From: an uncultured Litoreibacter sp. | Lineage (GTDB): Bacteria > Pseudomonadota > Alphaproteobacteria > Rhodobacterales > Rhodobacteraceae | NCBI GenBank assembly: GCA_947494645.1 | Contig: CANLVO010000001.1 | Span: forward strand, 1,364,001-1,428,000 | Length of the DNA: 64,000 bases | Direction of reading: 5' to 3' | Shown: piece by piece, positions 16,936-25,627 of the stretch | Position numbering within the stretch: the first letter of the stretch is position 1 | How the letters are laid out: the number at the start of each line of letters is the position of its first letter | Notes under the pieces: model-generated | Database searches by the model: none | What the model saw: only the letters and a program-made list of their open reading frames with translations | Told to the model about the DNA's origin: nothing | Translations under genes and position numbers: made by a program

Positions 16936-18171
16936 TCAGGCAAACAGCTCGTGGCAGAGCTCAAGCGCGTCGATCAGGACGTCAACCTCAGCCTCAGTGT
17001 TATACATCGCGAAAGAGGCGCGGCATGTGGCGTTGACGCCAAGATGCTCCATCAAAGGTTGAGCGCAATGATGGCCCGCACGCACAGCGACGCCTCGCTT
17101 GTCGAGCACTGTTGAGATGTCATGTGCATGGGCGGCCCCTTCCAACGTGAAGGAGAAAATTGCGGCTTTGCCCGCAGACTGTCCCTGCACGTTCAGCCAG
17201 TTCAGCCCATCGAGCCGGGTGCGGGCATAGTCGCGCAGGCTGGCCTCGTGAGCCGCAATCTTGTCCATGCCGACGCCCATCATATAGTCGAGCGCCGCCC
17301 CTAATCCGATCATCTGCACGATGCCCGGGGTCCCGGCCTCGAACTTCATCGGCGGGTCGTTGTAGGTGATCGTGTCCTTGTGGACGTCACGGATCATGTC
17401 GCCGCCGCCCATGAAGGGCTGCATCTCGGCCATTCGATCTTTGCGGATATAGATCGCGCCAGACCCGGACGGGCCGTAAAGTTTGTGGCCGGTCACGGCA
17501 TAGAAATCGCAGCCAATGTCCTGCACGTCCACCGGCATATGCACCGCCGCCTGAGAGCCATCAACCAGAACCGGCACGCCTTTGGCATGGGCCCCTTCGC
17601 AGATGGTTTTCACATCGACCACACTGCCCAAGACGTTTGAGAGCTGGGTCACGGCAACCAGTTTTGTCTTCGGGGTGATCGCGTTCAGAACGCGCTCCGG
17701 GTCCAGATCGCCGTTGGTGTCGACATCGACCCAGACCAGCTCCACCCCAAGACGTTCTCGCAGAAAATGCCAAGGCACGATATTGGCGTGATGTTCCATC
17801 ACACTGAGCACAATTTGATCACCTGCCTGCAGGCGCGGCATGGCCCAGCCATAAGCCACCAGATTGATCCCTTCGGTGGTGCCCGTATTCATCACAATCT
17901 CGTCCTCGGACCCCGCATTGAGGAAGGTCGCAATGGTGCCGCGCACGGCCTCGTATTTCTCAGTCGCGACGTTCGAGAGGTAATGCAAACCACGATGCAC
18001 GTTAGCGTATTCATAGCTATAGGCGTTGGTCACAGCGTCGATCACCACCTGCGGTTTCTGCGCAGATGCCCCATTGTCGAGATACACCAGCGGCTTGCCG
18101 TTTACCTCCCGCGACAGGATGGGAAAATCAGCCCGAATGGCTTGGACGTCATAGGAAGCGGTGTCAGCCAT
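16936..18171 (-). CDS. sufS: Cysteine desulfurase SufS
   Basis: A 411-residue class II cysteine desulfurase supplying sulfur for Fe-S assembly. The PLP lysine lies in VTGHKLYGPSG and the catalytic cysteine in RAGHHCAQPLM near the C-terminus. The N-terminal PLVYLDNGASAQKP is typical of SufS. It is the last gene of the suf operon, overlapping the preceding YIP1-like gene by eight bases. The ATG at 18171 has GGAG seven bases upstream. It transfers sulfur onward, usually through SufE, which is not in this operon. Confidence 0.95.
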   Translation of the reverse strand: MADTASYDVQAIRADFPILSREVNGKPLVYLDNGASAQKPQVVIDAVTNAYSYEYANVHRGLHYLSNVATEKYEAVRGTIATFLNAGSEDEIVMNTGTTEGINLVAYGWAMPRLQAGDQIVLSVMEHHANIVPWHFLRERLGVELVWVDVDTNGDLDPERVLNAITPKTKLVAVTQLSNVLGSVVDVKTICEGAHAKGVPVLVDGSQAAVHMPVDVQDIGCDFYAVTGHKLYGPSGSGAIYIRKDRMAEMQPFMGGGDMIRDVHKDTITYNDPPMKFEAGTPGIVQMIGLGAALDYMMGVGMDKIAAHEASLRDYARTRLDGLNWLNVQGQSAGKAAIFSFTLEGAAHAHDISTVLDKRGVAVRAGHHCAQPLMEHLGVNATCRASFAMYNTEAEVDVLIDALELCHELFA

Positions 18172-18760
18172 TTGGCATCTCCAACCCGAAGAGAACTGCA
18201 ATCAAGGCGAAGAGCAGGCTGAGCCCGAACACCACGCCGAATAAGGAAAACACCACGCCCAGCAGCACGGTGCCACGGTTGGTGAACTGATGCGCGACGG
18301 TGACGAAATTCACGAACAGCCAGATTGAATAGAAGCTGAACGCCAGCCCCAACAGGCCGGCAGCCACCAATGAAACAGCGCCAAAGAGAATTTGCACCGC
18401 CTGTGCCAGCAGCAAAATCGTTTGCAACCAGATCACCATCTTCAGCGAGGTGTCGAAATGCCCCTGCCCGCCAAAAGCGCGGCCAATGTAGTGCATGGAG
18501 AAGACCGTCAGCACCAACAGGCCCCACATGACCAGCGCGAACATGATCGGCGAGGCCACAAATTGCAGACCCAGCGCCTGCTCTTGGCTGACCGGGGTCA
18601 TGTAGCTCATGATCCGCGCGCCAATAACTGACAGTGCGACGATAGCGGTGAGCGCGGCCCAAAGGACCTCCCGACTGACATTGATGCCCGCGACGGCGCG
18701 GGCACCTGCCCGTGGATCGGTCAGGGTCAGGATCAGCAGATTTCCCCAGAACCCGTTCAT
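18164..18760 (-). CDS. YIP1 family membrane protein
   Basis: A 198-residue polytopic membrane protein with about five hydrophobic helices and the YIP1-family order: NLLILTLTDPRAGARAV at the N-terminus followed by helices. Function is unknown in bacteria. It is embedded in the suf operon, overlapping a related membrane gene upstream by four bases and sufS downstream by eight. Only the part from the ATG at 18760 is real; the longer frame upstream is the shadow of the other gene. A role in Fe-S assembly is only suggested by position. Confidence 0.8.
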   Translation of the reverse strand: MNGFWGNLLILTLTDPRAGARAVAGINVSREVLWAALTAIVALSVIGARIMSYMTPVSQEQALGLQFVASPIMFALVMWGLLVLTVFSMHYIGRAFGGQGHFDTSLKMVIWLQTILLLAQAVQILFGAVSLVAAGLLGLAFSFYSIWLFVNFVTVAHQFTNRGTVLLGVVFSLFGVVFGLSLLFALIAVLFGLEMPNG

Positions 18761-19263
18761 GCGAGAGCCTCCGAGGATTCGAGTGCGATCAGGTTGTTGA
18801 TCCAAAGATAGAGGAAGACCACGAAAACCAAAGTCGAGGCGGCTGTGAGGCCCGGTCCCGGACCGATGAAGCCCGCAACAAGGCCTTGAAACAGCACGAC
18901 CGGAGAGACGCAAAGCAAGGCCCAAAACAGCGCGAGCCGGGCGTCGAGCCAAACGCCCTTGCCGCGGAAGAGCCGCGCCACCAGATGAGAACCCGCCGCG
19001 ATCAAAAGAAACATCAGCGGTGCGAGCAGGACAGTGCCGTAAAACAGCGGCAAGGCGAGGCTGGCGACCGGTGTGTCGATCCCCTCGAGCGATGCCAAAT
19101 GAGATTGCCGCGAGAGTTCCGGCAGACGGGCCACGAAAAACAGCAGGCACGCGATGAAAAGCCACATCAGCCCCAACGCCTCGTCCGCGCCATTGGCACG
19201 ATGCGTGCGCATCACCTCGCGCGGGGCGCGGTAGCTGCGCGTTATTGCTGTGACCGTCGACAT
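18757..19263 (-). CDS. YIP1-like membrane protein
   Basis: A 168-residue protein with four or five hydrophobic segments (for example LGLMWLFIACLLFFVA and LFYGTVLLAPLMFLLIAAG). It is probably a diverged member of the YIP1 family, so the two adjacent membrane genes may be an old duplication. It starts three bases after the sufD stop and overlaps the next gene by four bases. No catalytic motif is visible; function is unknown. Confidence 0.75.
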   Translation of the reverse strand: MSTVTAITRSYRAPREVMRTHRANGADEALGLMWLFIACLLFFVARLPELSRQSHLASLEGIDTPVASLALPLFYGTVLLAPLMFLLIAAGSHLVARLFRGKGVWLDARLALFWALLCVSPVVLFQGLVAGFIGPGPGLTAASTLVFVVFLYLWINNLIALESSEALA

Positions 19264-19266
19264 CGC

Positions 19267-20547
19267 CTAGCCAGCACTGCGCCGGGCAAGCCAGTCCTCA
19301 AGACGTTGGCGGAGCGCATCTGACAGCTCTTCACTGTCAATTTCCTCAAGCGCTTCGGCCAAGAAGGCCAAGACCAACAAGTCTTGCGCCTGTTTCAACG
19401 GCACGCCGCGCGATTGCAGGTAGAAGAGCGCATCTTCGTCAATCGCCCCGGACGTGGAGCCGTGCGAGCAGGCCACATCATCGGCGTAGATCTCCAGCTC
19501 CGGCTTAGCGAGGAACTGACTGTCATCATCCAAAAGCAGCGATTGGCTAATTTGGTAACCGTCTGTTTTCTGGGCGCCCTCTTTGACAAGGATCTTCCCT
19601 TGGAACACGCCGACCGCGCCGTTGCGGAGCACCTTCTTGAAGACCTGACGGCTTTCGCAATTCACCGCGTCATGGGTGATGAAGACCGTGTCGTCATGGT
19701 GAAACACCCCGTCGCCCACGGCAGCGCCTGCGACGGTGGCGACCGCGTCATCGCCCGTCAGCTCGATCACGCATTCATTGCGTGTCAGCACGCCATTGGC
19801 GGTAAGTGTAAACGATTTGAACGTGCTCTCTGCACCGAGGCGGGCGAACATATGGGTGACTGCGCGGCGTTCATGATCACGGCCCTGGGCGCGGACATGG
19901 TGGAATGACGCGCCATCAGCGATGTCGACCTCCATCACCTTATTGAACCGGGCGGCTGCCGGGCCGTTCTCAGTTAAGGTAATGTCGCCGCCGTCTTCAA
20001 CCTTGATCACATGGTGCAGCGTCGCGTCAGATGTCTCTGATTTATGGCGATAAATCAGGCTGACAGGTTTTGAGACCTTGCCGGTGACGCGCAACAAAAC
20101 GCCATCTGTAGCCATCGCAGTGTTCAGCGCGGCCAGTGGGCGCGCGACCGGGTCCTGGCCGTTGGTTTCAAGCGTGCCGTATAACGGCTTGGCCCAGTGG
20201 ATATCGGCAGAGGTGGTATCCGCCAGACGTGAGATTTCAACGCTTTCTAGGCTTAGATCGTCCGAAGCCTCAGCGTCGAATACGCCGTCTACGAAGATGA
20301 CTTTCAATCGCTCCACGTCGTCGAAGAGTTGCTTCTCGCCCGCATCAAACAGAGCGGCTTTTGGCGCGTCCTCAGCGGTCAGCGTGGTCGGATCGGTGTA
20401 TTTCCAATACTCGTCGCGCTTGGTCGGAAGGCCCATCTGGCGCAATCGGGTCAGCGCGTTGCTGCGCGCGTCTCCAGCCCAGCCAGAGCCGTCCACGCTC
20501 AGCGCGTCAAGCGGGTTTGGAGCTGCTTTCGCGTTTGTTGCAGACAT
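19267..20547 (-). CDS. sufD: Fe-S cluster assembly protein SufD
   Basis: A 426-residue SufD, the partner of SufB in the SufBC2D scaffold. The C-terminal core contains the conserved CSHGSTSGAIDEDALFYLQSRG motif. The ATG at 20547 shares its first base with the SufC stop (TGATG), indicating translational coupling. A TTG one codon earlier is less likely. It is followed by two YIP1-like genes rather than directly by sufS. Family length and motifs are intact. Confidence 0.95.
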   Translation of the reverse strand: MSATNAKAAPNPLDALSVDGSGWAGDARSNALTRLRQMGLPTKRDEYWKYTDPTTLTAEDAPKAALFDAGEKQLFDDVERLKVIFVDGVFDAEASDDLSLESVEISRLADTTSADIHWAKPLYGTLETNGQDPVARPLAALNTAMATDGVLLRVTGKVSKPVSLIYRHKSETSDATLHHVIKVEDGGDITLTENGPAAARFNKVMEVDIADGASFHHVRAQGRDHERRAVTHMFARLGAESTFKSFTLTANGVLTRNECVIELTGDDAVATVAGAAVGDGVFHHDDTVFITHDAVNCESRQVFKKVLRNGAVGVFQGKILVKEGAQKTDGYQISQSLLLDDDSQFLAKPELEIYADDVACSHGSTSGAIDEDALFYLQSRGVPLKQAQDLLVLAFLAEALEEIDSEELSDALRQRLEDWLARRSAG

Positions 20548-21302
20548 CAAGCGACCTCTGCCAGCAAGTCGGCATAGCCGTTGTTTTCGACCTCGAGCGC
20601 CAGCTCCGGGCCACCCGATTTGATGATCCTCCCATTGGCCATGATATGCACGACATCAGGTTTGATGTGGTCCAGAAGCCGCTGGTAATGCGTGATAACC
20701 AGGAATGAGCGGCCTGCATCGCGCAATGCGTTGACGCCGTGGCTGACCAGTTTCATCGCGTCCACATCAAGGCCCGAGTCCGTCTCGTCCAAGATGCACA
20801 TCTTTGGCTCGAGCATCGCCATTTGCAGGATCTCGTTGCGCTTTTTCTCACCACCGGAGAAGCCCACATTGACCGGGCGTTTCAGCATGTCCGCGTCAAT
20901 CTCGAGATCTTTCGCCTTGGCGCGGATCACTTTGAGGAACTCGCCAGCGGACAACTCGTCCTCGCCGCGCGCTTTGCGCTGGGCGTTCACGGCTGTGCGC
21001 AGAAAAGTCATATTGCCGACGCCGGGGATTTCAACGGGATATTGGAAGGCCAAGAACAGGCCAGCGGCGGCGCGTTCTTCGGGCTCCATCTCCAGAAGCT
21101 CTTCGCCATTCAGCTCAGCCGAGCCGTCCGTGACCTCGTAGCCATCCTTGCCCGACAGCACATAGGACAGCGTGGACTTGCCCGAGCCGTTAGGCCCCAT
21201 GATCGCGTGCACTTCGCCCGCGCCAATCTTCAGGTCTACACCCTTGAGGATTTGCTTGTCCTCCTCTTCAAGGCCGACGTGCAGGTTCTTGATGTCCAAC
21301 AT
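20547..21302 (-). CDS. sufC: Fe-S cluster assembly ATPase SufC
   Basis: A 251-residue ABC-type ATPase of the SufBC2D complex. Walker A is GPNGSGKSTLS, the signature is NVGFSGGEKKRNEI, and Walker B is CILDETDSGLDVDA. It energises cluster assembly on SufB-SufD. The ATG at 21302 follows an AGGAAAG sequence. There are 45 bases between the sufB stop and this start, the largest gap in the operon, and I see no clear internal promoter in it. Confidence 0.96.
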   Translation of the reverse strand: MLDIKNLHVGLEEEDKQILKGVDLKIGAGEVHAIMGPNGSGKSTLSYVLSGKDGYEVTDGSAELNGEELLEMEPEERAAAGLFLAFQYPVEIPGVGNMTFLRTAVNAQRKARGEDELSAGEFLKVIRAKAKDLEIDADMLKRPVNVGFSGGEKKRNEILQMAMLEPKMCILDETDSGLDVDAMKLVSHGVNALRDAGRSFLVITHYQRLLDHIKPDVVHIMANGRIIKSGGPELALEVENNGYADLLAEVA

Positions 21303-21347
21303 TTTTCTTCTTTCCTCTGAGCCTTGCGGCAATCCGTAATTTAGGGC

Positions 21348-22865
21348 CTAGCCCACTGAGCCTTCAAGCGAGATGGCGACCAGCGCCTGCGCTTCCATGG
21401 CAAATTCCATTGGCAGGGCCTGCAGCACTTCCTTGCAGAACCCGTTGACGACCAAGGCCACGGCCTCTTCCTCGTCCATGCCGCGTTGGCGGCAATAGAA
21501 GAGCTGGTCATCATCGACCTTGGAGGTTGTGGCCTCATGCTCTACCCGGCTCGAGTTATTCTTCACCTCGATATAAGGCACCGTGTGCGCCCCGCATTTG
21601 TCGCCGATGAGCAGACTGTCGCATTGGGTGTAATTGCGCGAGTCTTTCGCGCGTGGGTGCATGGAGACCAACCCCCGATAGGTATTCTGCGCCTTGCCTG
21701 CGGAGATGCCTTTAGAGACAATCCGCGACTTTGTGTTTTTGCCCAGATGCACCATTTTCGTGCCTGTGTCGGCCTGCTGCAGGTTGTTCGCAATCGCGAT
21801 GGAGTAGAACTCCCCCTGGCTGTCATCGCCGCGAAGGATGCAGCTTGGATATTTCCATGTCACCGCGGAGCCGGTTTCAACCTGCGTCCACATCACCTTG
21901 GAGCGTTTGCCCCGGCAATCAGCGCGCTTGGTCACGAAGTTATAGATCCCGCCCTTGCCGTCCTCATCGCCGGGATACCAGTTTTGGACGGTGGAATACT
22001 TAATCTCTGCATCGTCCAGGATCACCAGCTCCACCACGGCCGCATGCAGCTGGTTGGTGTCGCGCATCGGTGCAGTGCAACCTTCGAGATATGACACGTA
22101 GGAGCCTTCATCGGCGATGATCAACGTGCGCTCGAACTGGCCGGTGTTTTCCGCGTTAATGCGGAAATAGGTGGACAGCTCCATCGGGCATTTGGTGTTC
22201 GGTGGTATGTAGACAAACGACCCGTCCGAGAAGACAGCCGAGTTCAACGTCGCGTAGAAGTTGTCGGACTGCGGAACCACGGAGCCGAGGTATTTTTTCA
22301 CCAGCTCGGGGTGCTCCTGAATGGCCTCGGAAATAGAACAGAAGATGACACCGGCCTTCTTTAGCTCTTCCTGGAACGTTGTGCCGACGGAGACGGAATC
22401 GAAAACAGCATCAACAGCGACCTTGCGGCCTTCGGCGGGGATGTCTTCAGCCCCCTCAACGCCTGCGAGGATCATCTGCTCCTTCAGCGGGATGCCAAGT
22501 TTCTTGTACGTTTCCAGCAGCTTGGGATCGACATCGTCGAGGCTTTTCGGCTTATCCGCCATCGATTTGGGAGCCGCGTAGTAGTAGATTTCCTGAAAGT
22601 CGATCTGCGGGTAGTCCACCATCGCCCAGTCAGGCTCTTTCATCAATTTCCAGCGGGCAAAGGCCTCGAGACGCCAGTCGGTCATCCACTGCGGCTCTTT
22701 GTTTTTCTCGGAGATCAGCCGGACGATATCCTCATTCACGCCAATCGGGGCGTAGTCCATCTCGATCTCGGTTTCCCAGCCGTATTTATACGCGCCGCCA
22801 ACTTCGCGGACTGCGTCTACGGTTTCCTGATCAACGCCGTCTTTGACTTCCGTGTCGAGTGACAT
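21348..22865 (-). CDS. sufB: Fe-S cluster assembly protein SufB
   Basis: A 505-residue SufB scaffold subunit. Typical blocks are [20 protein letters not shown], the [16 protein letters not shown] segment, and the C-terminal [19 protein letters not shown] region. It accepts sulfur and iron and builds the nascent cluster with SufC and SufD. The start is set at the ATG at 22865, one base after the cysteine desulfurase stop; the longer frame overlaps that gene and is not used. Confidence 0.96.
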   Translation of the reverse strand: MSLDTEVKDGVDQETVDAVREVGGAYKYGWETEIEMDYAPIGVNEDIVRLISEKNKEPQWMTDWRLEAFARWKLMKEPDWAMVDYPQIDFQEIYYYAAPKSMADKPKSLDDVDPKLLETYKKLGIPLKEQMILAGVEGAEDIPAEGRKVAVDAVFDSVSVGTTFQEELKKAGVIFCSISEAIQEHPELVKKYLGSVVPQSDNFYATLNSAVFSDGSFVYIPPNTKCPMELSTYFRINAENTGQFERTLIIADEGSYVSYLEGCTAPMRDTNQLHAAVVELVILDDAEIKYSTVQNWYPGDEDGKGGIYNFVTKRADCRGKRSKVMWTQVETGSAVTWKYPSCILRGDDSQGEFYSIAIANNLQQADTGTKMVHLGKNTKSRIVSKGISAGKAQNTYRGLVSMHPRAKDSRNYTQCDSLLIGDKCGAHTVPYIEVKNNSSRVEHEATTSKVDDDQLFYCRQRGMDEEEAVALVVNGFCKEVLQALPMEFAMEAQALVAISLEGSVG

Positions 22866-22866
22866 C

Positions 22867-23961
22867 TCAGTTCTCCTCAAGGGCGGTCTTCGCCCGAAAT
22901 TTCTTCTGCGCTTTCGTCCAAGCGTCCGCAAAGCGAAGCACATCTTCTTTCTTCGTATCGGGCCCCAACGAGACCCGAACCGCGCTTGCCGCGGTTACAT
23001 CGTCATAGCCCATGGCCTGCAGAACGCGGCTGGCCTTGACCTTACCGGACGAACAAGCCGAGCCCGCACTGATCGCAAACCCCGCCAAATCCATCGCCAT
23101 CACCTGCGTCTCGCCCTTCCAGCCCGGAGTGGCAAAGCAGGAAGTATTGGGCAATCGCGGCGCATCTTTCCCAACAAAGATAGTCCCTGGCGCTGCATCC
23201 TCAATGGTGTTCTCTAGAATCTTTCTAAGTTCTGCAACCCGTTCCCAGACCCCATTGGCAAGATCCCGTTCGGCAGCCTCTGCAGCGGCACCAAACCCGG
23301 CGATTCCAATCACATTTTCAGTGCCAGAGCGTCGTCCTTGCTCCTGCCCACCGCCGGGGATTTGCGCCGGGACGTCGACCCCAAGTTTCAGGCAAAGCGC
23401 TGCCACGCCTTTTGGACCGCCAATCTTGTGGCCTGAGAGCATCAGAAAATCTGCGCCCAGCACACCGAGATCAAAGCGCACCCTACCGGCCGCCTGCACG
23501 GCATCTACCAGCACCATCGCGTTGTTCTTCCAAGCGACCTGTGCCCAGCGGAAGTTGTCCTGCAGGACCCCGGTTTCAGAATTGGCGGCTTGTACGGCCA
23601 GCAGATCCCCCGAGACCTTGTCAAACGGGCATATCTCGCCGGAAGTCGCAACGTCCAGCTCCGCACTCATATGAGTGACAACCGCGTCATGCTCTACCGC
23701 CGCGCAGGTCAGAGTTCGGCCTGCACAAGCGAGGCTTGCGGCTTCCGTAGCGCTGGCGGTGAACACAACCTCGTTTGGATCGACCCCGGCCAATGAGCCT
23801 ACCTGGGCCCGCGCACGCTCGATCAGACCTTTGGCCGCGCGCCCCTCCGCATGGACAGAGGACGGGTTGCCCACAACATCCATCGCCGCGATCATTGCGT
23901 CACGCGCTTCAGGGCGAAGCGGGGCAGTCGCGTTATAATCAAGGTAGATGCGACCGCTCAC
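22867..23961 (-). CDS. Cysteine desulfurase, class I (IscS/NifS-like)
   Basis: A 364-residue PLP enzyme starting [14 protein letters not shown], with the PLP lysine in [11 protein letters not shown] and the sulfur-carrying cysteine in [14 protein letters not shown] on a class I loop. It releases sulfur from cysteine. Together with sufS this operon encodes two desulfurases of different classes. It starts with GTG at 23961, overlapping the iscR stop by four bases (GTGA). The call is firm for class; assignment as IscS versus NifS-type is not possible. Confidence 0.9.
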   Translation of the reverse strand: MSGRIYLDYNATAPLRPEARDAMIAAMDVVGNPSSVHAEGRAAKGLIERARAQVGSLAGVDPNEVVFTASATEAASLACAGRTLTCAAVEHDAVVTHMSAELDVATSGEICPFDKVSGDLLAVQAANSETGVLQDNFRWAQVAWKNNAMVLVDAVQAAGRVRFDLGVLGADFLMLSGHKIGGPKGVAALCLKLGVDVPAQIPGGGQEQGRRSGTENVIGIAGFGAAAEAAERDLANGVWERVAELRKILENTIEDAAPGTIFVGKDAPRLPNTSCFATPGWKGETQVMAMDLAGFAISAGSACSSGKVKASRVLQAMGYDDVTAASAVRVSLGPDTKKEDVLRFADAWTKAQKKFRAKTALEEN

Positions 23962-24416
23962 TCGTCGATCACCTCAAAGAGATTTGGTACCGCCGGGCAA
24001 GGGGTCAGGTCGTTGCCGACCACATCTGACAACCGGGCCTGGTGCAGGAACACATAGACATGGGCCGAAAGGCTTTCCCACAGCCGGTTGGTCATGGATT
24101 GAGCCTTGGAGCCCGAAGACGCACCGGATGCGCCTGCGCCGGTATGAAGCGCGTTGACCGTCTCATCGACGGCCTCGAGAATTTCGGAAACGCGAATGGC
24201 GTCGGCAGATTTGGCAAGCCGGTAACCGCCTCCCGGACCACGTACCGAGGTGACAATACCAGCGCGGCGAAGCTTGACGAAGAGCTGCTCAAGATAGGGC
24301 AGCGAGATGTCCTGCCGAGCGGAGATTTCCCCGAGAGAGACCAACGAGGTGTCCGGGGCGAGCGCGAGGTCGGTCAGCGCCACCATCGCATAGCGCCCTT
24401 TTGTGCTTAGTTTCAT
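23958..24416 (-). CDS. iscR: Rrf2-family regulator IscR, single-cysteine type
   Basis: A 152-residue Rrf2 protein with the N-terminal winged helix (KLSTKGRYAMVALTDLAL, then LPYLEQLFVKLRRAGIV and GPGGGYRLAK). E. coli IscR binds a 2Fe-2S cluster through three cysteines. Here that region has none, and the only cysteine is Cys140 near the C-terminus. Rhodobacter IscR is described as a different Fe-S-binding type with a lone cysteine, which this matches. It heads the suf operon and probably represses it when Fe-S clusters are sufficient. The ATG at 24416 is selected from the conserved N-terminus. Confidence 0.9.
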   Translation of the reverse strand: MKLSTKGRYAMVALTDLALAPDTSLVSLGEISARQDISLPYLEQLFVKLRRAGIVTSVRGPGGGYRLAKSADAIRVSEILEAVDETVNALHTGAGASGASSGSKAQSMTNRLWESLSAHVYVFLHQARLSDVVGNDLTPCPAVPNLFEVIDE

Positions 24417-24534
24417 ATGCCGATCCCACCTGCACTTGTCGGGTTTGCCCGGGTTTTGGCCCGGGTTTGCCATTGACGACACCCCTCTCGCCCCTTAGGT
24501 CAGTTGGACCGTTGGAGCGGGTCAAACCGCCAAC

Positions 24535-24549
24535 TTAGAATGTTTCTAA
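24535..24549. promoter_or_regulatory. Irr/ICE-like palindrome upstream of the iscR-suf operon
   Basis: A perfect inverted repeat TTAGAA-TGT-TTCTAA lies between iscR and the divergent hydrolase gene, about 120 bases before iscR. It matches the iron control element recognised by Irr in alphaproteobacteria (TTAGAA, three bases, TTCTAA). The palindrome is read directly; binding by Irr and the direction of control are inferred. Confidence 0.6.
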
Positions 24550-24614
24550 ATTACCTGAGCGAACTCGTCAAGTTTACACCGCTCAGGGCCGCATGAAAGA
24601 CGAAGAGAAGCCTT

Positions 24615-25271
24615 ATGCCCGAAGTGATTTTTCCCGGACCCGAAGGGCGTCTTGAAGGTCGTTACCACCCTCACAAGGGGATGAAAGACGCGCCGATTGC
24701 GATCATCCTGCACCCGCATCCGCAGTTTGGCGGTACGATGAACAACCGCGTGGTCTACAACCTACATTACACGTTCCATAATATGGGCTTCAATGTGCTG
24801 CGGTTCAACTTCCGCGGCGTGGGCCGCAGCCAGGGCGAGTATGACCAAGGTATCGGCGAGCTGAGTGACGCGGCCTCCGCGCTGGATTACCTGCAGTCAA
24901 TGAATCAGAACGCCAAGCATTGCTGGGTGGCGGGCTTCTCTTTTGGCGCCTGGATCGGCATGCAACTGCTGATGCGCCGTCCCGAGATCACCGGGTTTAT
25001 CTCCGTCTCGCCACCGGCGAATATGTATGACTTCTCGTTCCTAGCCCCCTGCCCGGCCTCCGGTCTGGTGATCAACGGCTCTGGCGACCGCGTGGCACCG
25101 CCTGCGGATACCGAGACGCTTGTCAGCAAGCTGCACGAGCAAAAAGGCATTACGATCACCCATCAGCAGGTCGAAGGCGCCGGCCATTTCTTTGAGGATG
25201 ACCATATGGACACCCTCACCGGCTCGACCGAAGACTACGTACGCCGCCGTTTGACAGAGAACACGCGCTAA
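24615..25271 (+). CDS. Alpha/beta hydrolase family protein
   Basis: A 218-residue alpha/beta hydrolase of the short COG2945 type. The nucleophile elbow is GFSFGAWIG, with the Ser near residue 113. The oxyanion-region HPHPQFGGTMNNRV block and a C-terminal GAGHFF histidine are present. No signal peptide. The substrate is unknown. It is divergent from the Fe-S operon and shares the ICE-containing intergenic region with it. The next small gene starts two bases after its stop. Confidence 0.8.
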   Translation: MPEVIFPGPEGRLEGRYHPHKGMKDAPIAIILHPHPQFGGTMNNRVVYNLHYTFHNMGFNVLRFNFRGVGRSQGEYDQGIGELSDAASALDYLQSMNQNAKHCWVAGFSFGAWIGMQLLMRRPEITGFISVSPPANMYDFSFLAPCPASGLVINGSGDRVAPPADTETLVSKLHEQKGITITHQQVEGAGHFFEDDHMDTLTGSTEDYVRRRLTENTR

Positions 25272-25272
25272 G

Positions 25273-25497
25273 ATGGGCGTAACCGACGATATCGCAGACG
25301 AGTTGGCCCAGCAGGCGCTTGCGCTTGAGGCCAAGACCGGTGACGAGACAATCGCTCTGAAAGTCTCGGAAATTCTGGGCGCATCGTCGCAGACCACTCA
25401 GGAGGCATTCTTGACCTCCGTCAGGGTGCGTCGCGCAGAGGCGCGTGCACGCACTTACTTGGCCGAGATGACAAGCAAAGCGGGCGGCACAGACTGA
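25273..25497 (+). CDS. Small hypothetical protein downstream of hydrolase
   Basis: A 74-residue, mainly helical, acidic protein (DDIADELAQQALALEAKTGDE...). No domain recognised. Its ATG lies two bases after the hydrolase stop, so the two are probably co-transcribed. The frame is intact and the composition normal, but nothing shows its role. Confidence 0.6.
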   Translation: MGVTDDIADELAQQALALEAKTGDETIALKVSEILGASSQTTQEAFLTSVRVRRAEARARTYLAEMTSKAGGTD

Positions 25498-25627
25498 GCC
25501 TCTGCTTTGGCGTTGCGCCGAAATGCGACAGGGCCGCAACGCGTCATCCGGTGCCTTAAAACCGTCCAAAACGCCCGGCATCCTTTCGTTGCCCGGTGAT
25601 CCGGGACCATGAATAAGGAATACTTTG

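Noticed and set aside
18164-19165. A 333-codon frame that could be one long membrane protein
   Set aside because: Residues before the ATG at 18760 are the out-of-frame shadow of the upstream YIP1-like gene. The true gene is 198 residues.
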